Below, piece by piece: positions 62,600-64,000 of a stretch of DNA of 64,000 nucleotides. The DNA lies in NCBI RefSeq assembly GCF_032163395.1, contig NZ_CP119968.1, positions 2,940,001 through 3,004,000 of the forward strand. Direction: 5' to 3'. This DNA is from Gloeocapsopsis dulcis. GTDB taxonomy: Bacteria > Cyanobacteriota > Cyanobacteriia > Cyanobacteriales > Chroococcidiopsidaceae. The notes beneath the pieces are model-generated. The model was not told where the DNA came from, did not search any database, and saw nothing but the letters and a program-made list of their open reading frames with translations. The translations under genes were made by a program, and so were the position numbers. Position 1 is the first letter of the stretch. Each line of letters starts with the position of its first letter.

Positions 62600-63190
62600 C
62601 TAGAGCCAAAAATCTGTGATATCGTAGCCTAAATCACTCAACATCTGGCGCAGTAGCGGTAAACTCAAACCAATCACGTTGGTGTGACAGCCTTCTAACT
62701 TTTCCACAAATAAACCACCTTTACCTTCTAACGCAAAGGCACCTGCACATTTAAGAGGTTCTCCTGTCGCTACGTAGGCTTCAATTTGGCGATCGCTTGC
62801 ATTGGCAAAGTAAACTCGCGTGATTTGGCAGCGTACCAGGGTATGCTGTTGCTGTAGGTCAATTAAAGCGTGACCTGTGTACAGTTCACCGACATGACCC
62901 CGCATTTTCTGCCAACGGGCGATCGCTTCTTCGGTATTAACTGGTTTACCGTGAATCTCGCCGTTAATTAATAAAACAGAATCGCACCCCATAATCAGCA
63001 CAGAATCAAATTGAGGTGCAACCGTTTCAGCTTTACTTCGGGCTAAAGTTTTGACTAACAACCGAGGATCGCGTTCTTGAATTTGAGATTCATCGAAGTT
63101 ACTAGGGGAAATTGTAGGCTCAATTCCTACGCTTTGTAACAAACGACGTCGCGCTGGGGAAGCAGAAGCAAGAACAAATTGCATAGCCAT
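62600..63190 (-). CDS. maf: Maf-family nucleotide pyrophosphatase
   Basis: House-cleaning nucleoside triphosphate pyrophosphatase of the Maf/YhdE family, 196 residues. The N-terminal [19 protein letters not shown] is the family signature. [19 protein letters not shown] and GALALEG-like sequence ([20 protein letters not shown]) carry the metal and base contacts. Start is at the ATG at 63190; a second ATG two codons on is equal. A heptad repeat fills the upstream gap. Confidence 0.93.
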   Translation of the reverse strand: MAMQFVLASASPARRRLLQSVGIEPTISPSNFDESQIQERDPRLLVKTLARSKAETVAPQFDSVLIMGCDSVLLINGEIHGKPVNTEEAIARWQKMRGHVGELYTGHALIDLQQQHTLVRCQITRVYFANASDRQIEAYVATGEPLKCAGAFALEGKGGLFVEKLEGCHTNVIGLSLPLLRQMLSDLGYDITDFWL

Positions 63191-63193
63191 TTA

Positions 63194-63296
63194 GAGAGTT
63201 TTGAGTTTTGAGTTTTGAATTTTGAGTTTTAGACAACTCTTAAACCTTCTTCACTCTTGAGTTAACACCCGTAATGCATAAAGAACTCATAACTCC
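63194..63296. repeat. Heptad-repeat block between CyanoP and maf genes
   Basis: GAGTTTTGAGTTTTGAGTTT-type units (63196-63231) and, on the far side, CTCATAACTCC-type units with GAACTCATAACT. It is the same class as the blocks at 1932, 33470 and 39013. Confidence 0.65.
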
Positions 63297-63336
63297 ACCC
63301 AGAGGGCGGTGAGGGGCTAGGAGAACGTTAGAGATA

Positions 63337-63879
63337 CTAATAAACTGTAAAAGATTTGACGACTACATCTAGTGTGGGTTTGCCTTTTGTCCAACGTCGT
63401 TCGGGGGTAGAGGCGTTGAAGGTAAATAGCTTACCACGACTGACGGCAACACTAGCTAGGTTATGGCGTTGTTGTTGATTGGGAAGTTTGACTGTGTACT
63501 CTAAAAGGTAGTACGTTTTTGTATCTGTTTCCAATTTTGCAGCATTAACTAACTCGGCTTCTCGCCCAGAGTCAACAGGGGCGATCGCACTTTTACCAAG
63601 TTTGTAGCCTACTTCACTGGGATTTCCCAAATCAGCTAAAGTTTTGCCTTGAGGAACATCACTAATAACGACAGAAACATTTTCAGTTGTTTCAATTAGA
63701 TCGTGAAGTACGACATCAGGACCATTCGATACATTAACAGGAACCCACCCATTCGGATACAAAAACTCATATCCATCGGTACTATCAACATAACTTTTCA
63801 AGCCAGAAACGGCGGATGTACAGCTTGTTAGAGTAACGCTAATAGCGATTAATAAAATGACTAAAGTTCGTCTTAACAT
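63337..63879 (-). CDS. PsbP-family lipoprotein of photosystem II (CyanoP)
   Basis: A 180-residue lipoprotein on the lumenal side of the thylakoid membrane. It has a signal peptide with lipobox (ISVTLTSC), then a PsbP fold: LKSYVDSTDGYEFLYPNGWVPV, VSVVISDVPQGKTLADLG, KTYYLLEYTVKL and the C-terminal VVVKSFTVY. CyanoP is an early assembly factor of photosystem II. The Gly-Tyr-Glu-Phe-Leu-Tyr-Pro segment is the family signature. Name often used: cyanoP or psbP2. Confidence 0.93.
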   Translation of the reverse strand: MLRRTLVILLIAISVTLTSCTSAVSGLKSYVDSTDGYEFLYPNGWVPVNVSNGPDVVLHDLIETTENVSVVISDVPQGKTLADLGNPSEVGYKLGKSAIAPVDSGREAELVNAAKLETDTKTYYLLEYTVKLPNQQQRHNLASVAVSRGKLFTFNASTPERRWTKGKPTLDVVVKSFTVY

Positions 63880-64000
63880 TTTTCTCTAAGCTTTTTAGTG
63901 ATAAGTTGATTGAAAAAAATCTAGGTAGCAAAAATACACTAAACCGATAGCGAAAAGTAAAATATAACTAATGCAATTTCAATTATCTCACCTTGGGATA

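Noticed and set aside
1-64000. tRNA, rRNA or tmRNA genes
   Set aside because: I looked in the gaps for the T-arm GGTTCGAATCC pattern and for paired acceptor stems and saw none; a covariance-model scan was not possible here.

Overview
The window comes from a cyanobacterium. It carries genes for phycobilisomes (apcD, pcyA), chlorophyll synthesis (chlI, a bciB-type divinyl reductase), photosystem II (CyanoP, Psb35-like) and NDH-1 (ndhA-I-G-E). The octamer GCGATCGC and its core CGATCG recur throughout, as in many cyanobacteria. The ebo operon, heptameric intergenic repeats and a CHAT/two-partner-secretion locus point to a Chroococcidiopsis- or Nostoc-like lineage; this placement is inference.

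Layout. 1-8.9 kb: 3' part of a class A penicillin-binding protein, a Psb35-like protein, a TerB-like protein, rsmB, a fatty-acid desaturase, a mazEF pair, bciB and a secreted sugar-dehydrogenase-like propeller. 8.9-15.6 kb: complete eboA-F on the minus strand, a metabolite-traffic operon known to help export the scytonemin precursor; no scytonemin synthesis genes are in view. 16.3-28.5 kb: two convergent gene sets. On plus: sigma-like factor, DUF1822, a CHAT+CHASE2 membrane protein and DUF928. On minus: a TpsA exoprotein, its TpsB pore and a TPR-CHAT protein. This locus is the best candidate for an undescribed system. A small beta-rich protein follows.

29.4-39 kb: mostly housekeeping: ndhAIGE with nadK, gltA, sixA, a DHH phosphoesterase, an HNH protein and alr. 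39-47 kb is more accessory: a 19-residue-repeat protein, a YjzC-like-tailed protein, a family-4 glycosyltransferase, an RRM protein, a decayed TnpB element and an M48-like membrane protein lacking its zinc site. 47-56 kb: a VOC protein, chlI, an FAD oxidoreductase, a ferredoxin-like protein, an Rre1/Ycf29-type regulator, and the sulfate permease operon sbpA-cysT-cysW with a NIL-domain gene. 56-64 kb: a DUF6888/DUF6887 pair whose first gene appears to start with AUU, asnS, an RsbW-like kinase, rlmD, apcD, pcyA, maf and CyanoP.

Several intergenic regions hold protein-like relics, a ~130-bp palindromic element (one copy supplies the last codons of eboE) and heptad repeats arranged as imperfect palindromes. 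I recognised no tRNA, rRNA or CRISPR array. All family calls were made by reading motifs, without database searches.
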